Positions 4,247 through 5,194 of a stretch of 5,194 nucleotides of DNA are shown piece by piece (positions within the stretch are counted from its first letter, which is position 1; each line of letters starts with the position of its first letter). The translations under genes and the position numbers were made by a program. The notes beneath the pieces are model-generated. The model saw nothing but the letters and a program-made list of their open reading frames with translations, searched no databases and was not told where the DNA came from. This DNA is from a bacterium (lineage in GTDB: Bacteria > Auribacterota > JABMQX01), in contig JABMQX010000649.1 of the NCBI GenBank assembly GCA_013203085.1, positions 1 to 5,194 of the forward strand. The letters run 5' to 3'.

Positions 4247-5194
4247 ATGAAGTTTGTCGAAGAATTTAGAAAGAAGGATGTTGCCGCGGGTCTTGTCCGG
4301 CGGATAGAGGAGGCGCTCGGGGACCGCCGGGTCTCGCTTATGGAAGTCTGCGGGACGCACACCATGTCCATTCAGCGATATGGCTTGAAGTCCCTTCTCC
4401 CGAAGAACCTCCGCCTACTGTCCGGTCCGGGCTGTCCGGTTTGCGTGACACCGAACGAGCAGGTTGACCTCGCCATCGCCTACGCCATGACCGAAGGCGT
4501 AATCCTCGCCACCTTTGGCGACATGGCGAAAGTGCCCGGTTCCAGCACAACTCTGCTCAAGGCGAAAGCCTCCGGCGCTCGGATGCAAATCGTCTATTCG
4601 ACGATGGACGCCCTCAAGCTCGCCGAGGGCAATCCCGACAAGAAAATCGTCTTCTTCGGTATCGGCTTCGAGACCACCGCCCCGACCATCGCGGCATCAA
4701 TCCTCGAGGCTGAGCGAAGGGGCATCTCCAACTACTTTGTGGTTTCGGCGGCAAAAGTCGTCCCCCCGCCAATGGAGGCTCTTCTTCAGGGGGAGGTTCA
4801 GATAGACGGTTTCATTTGCCCCGGTCACGTCAGCGTCGTCATCGGCTCGGCCGCTTACCGAAAAATTGCCGAGGTGCACCTCGTCCCCTGCGTCGTCGCC
4901 GGATTCGAGCCGGCGGACGTCCTTCAGGCGATAGAGATGCTCGTCCGGCAGGTCAGGGACGGGAGGTCGGAAGTCGAGAATCAGTACAGTCGCGTCGTGC
5001 ACGAGGAAGGCAACGTCGCGGCACGCGGCATCATGAACAAAGTTTTCGAGACGCGAGATGCCAGGTGGCGAGGTATTGGAGTGATCCCCGGCAGCGGGCT
5101 GGGGATACGCCCCGGCTATGCGAAGTTCAATGCGGAAGTGCAACTGCCGGTCGTGCCGGAGAAAACCGTCGAGAACGAGCGTTGCATCTGCGGC
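4247..5194 (+). CDS. hypD: HypD, [NiFe]-hydrogenase Fe(CN)2CO cofactor assembly scaffold, C-terminus beyond the right edge
   Basis: The visible 316 residues begin MKFVEEFRKKD, the typical HypD start, although no strong ribosome site precedes ATG 4247. HypD with HypC is known to hold the iron atom while HypE/HypF deliver cyanide, and it carries a [4Fe-4S] cluster. Diagnostic motifs are present: MEVCGTHT with Cys35, GPGCPVC with Cys63 and Cys66, GFETTAP at 140-146, CPGHVS with Cys191 and His194, and the GVIPGSGLGIRP region near 280-290. The edge falls at ERCICG (Cys313 and Cys315), where the C-terminal cluster-binding region starts; full-length HypD is about 360-380 residues, so some 50 are missing. 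It acts in the cytoplasm. No intact hypC is visible upstream, where the gene usually lies, and instead an NHL gene precedes it at 291 bases. hypE may follow to the right. A [NiFe]-hydrogenase elsewhere in the genome is implied. Confidence 0.97.
   Translation, partial: MKFVEEFRKKDVAAGLVRRIEEALGDRRVSLMEVCGTHTMSIQRYGLKSLLPKNLRLLSGPGCPVCVTPNEQVDLAIAYAMTEGVILATFGDMAKVPGSSTTLLKAKASGARMQIVYSTMDALKLAEGNPDKKIVFFGIGFETTAPTIAASILEAERRGISNYFVVSAAKVVPPPMEALLQGEVQIDGFICPGHVSVVIGSAAYRKIAEVHLVPCVVAGFEPADVLQAIEMLVRQVRDGRSEVENQYSRVVHEEGNVAARGIMNKVFETRDARWRGIGVIPGSGLGIRPGYAKFNAEVQLPVVPEKTVENERCICG

Overview
The window looks like a piece of a free-living, probably uncultured bacterium with moderately high GC. 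No rRNA, tRNA, CRISPR array, insertion sequence or phage gene is visible. The left-hand permease resembles membrane exporters I associate with Planctomycetes/Verrucomicrobia-like and other poorly cultured lineages. The long arrays of 'GIAVDSSGNVFVAD..NHRIQKFD' repeats are typical of many environmental lineages. The taxonomic hint is weak and should be read only as 'environmental bacterium with a hydrogenase maturation pathway'.

Layout. (1) Bases 1-1418, minus strand: a large multi-pass ABC-2-type exporter permease that runs off the left edge. (2) Bases 1419-1677: a divergent control region with a convincing minus-strand promoter, a plus-strand promoter and a strong GAAA-tetraloop hairpin. (3) Bases 1678-2634, plus strand: a membrane-anchored six-repeat NHL beta-propeller protein (NHL-1). 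(4) Bases 2635-2980: an intergenic stretch whose first 140 bases are the in-frame relic of a seventh NHL repeat, cut off by a TGA. It is followed by a small hairpin/promoter element. (5) Bases 2981-3955: a second membrane-anchored six-repeat NHL protein (NHL-2). (6) Bases 3956-4246: a second copy of the same hairpin/promoter element, then a structured leader. (7) Bases 4247-5194: the first 316 codons of hypD, the hydrogenase Fe(CN)2CO cofactor assembly scaffold, running off the right edge.

The main finding is that the two NHL genes and their downstream flanks are an old tandem duplication. The end of NHL-2 plus its downstream DNA (about 3890-4094) aligns without gaps, at a constant offset of 1204 bases, to the relic and flank behind NHL-1 (about 2686-2890). 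By hand count about 133 of 180 positions match over 2701-2880. The aligned block includes a conserved hairpin and an extended -10-like box, so NHL-2 and hypD sit behind sister copies of one putative control element. NHL-1 appears to have lost its ancestral last blade through a GGA-to-TGA change and local scrambling of strand a. The ancestral stop further on (TGA in NHL-2) has become TGG.

The two NHL proteins are probably scaffolds on the outer face of the cytoplasmic membrane; their partners are unknown. I see nothing that ties them biochemically to hydrogenase maturation except the shared flanking element. HypD normally follows hypC. Here the hypC position holds only a 69-base stretch that starts with the HypC-like residues MCLAV and reads in frame into hypD.
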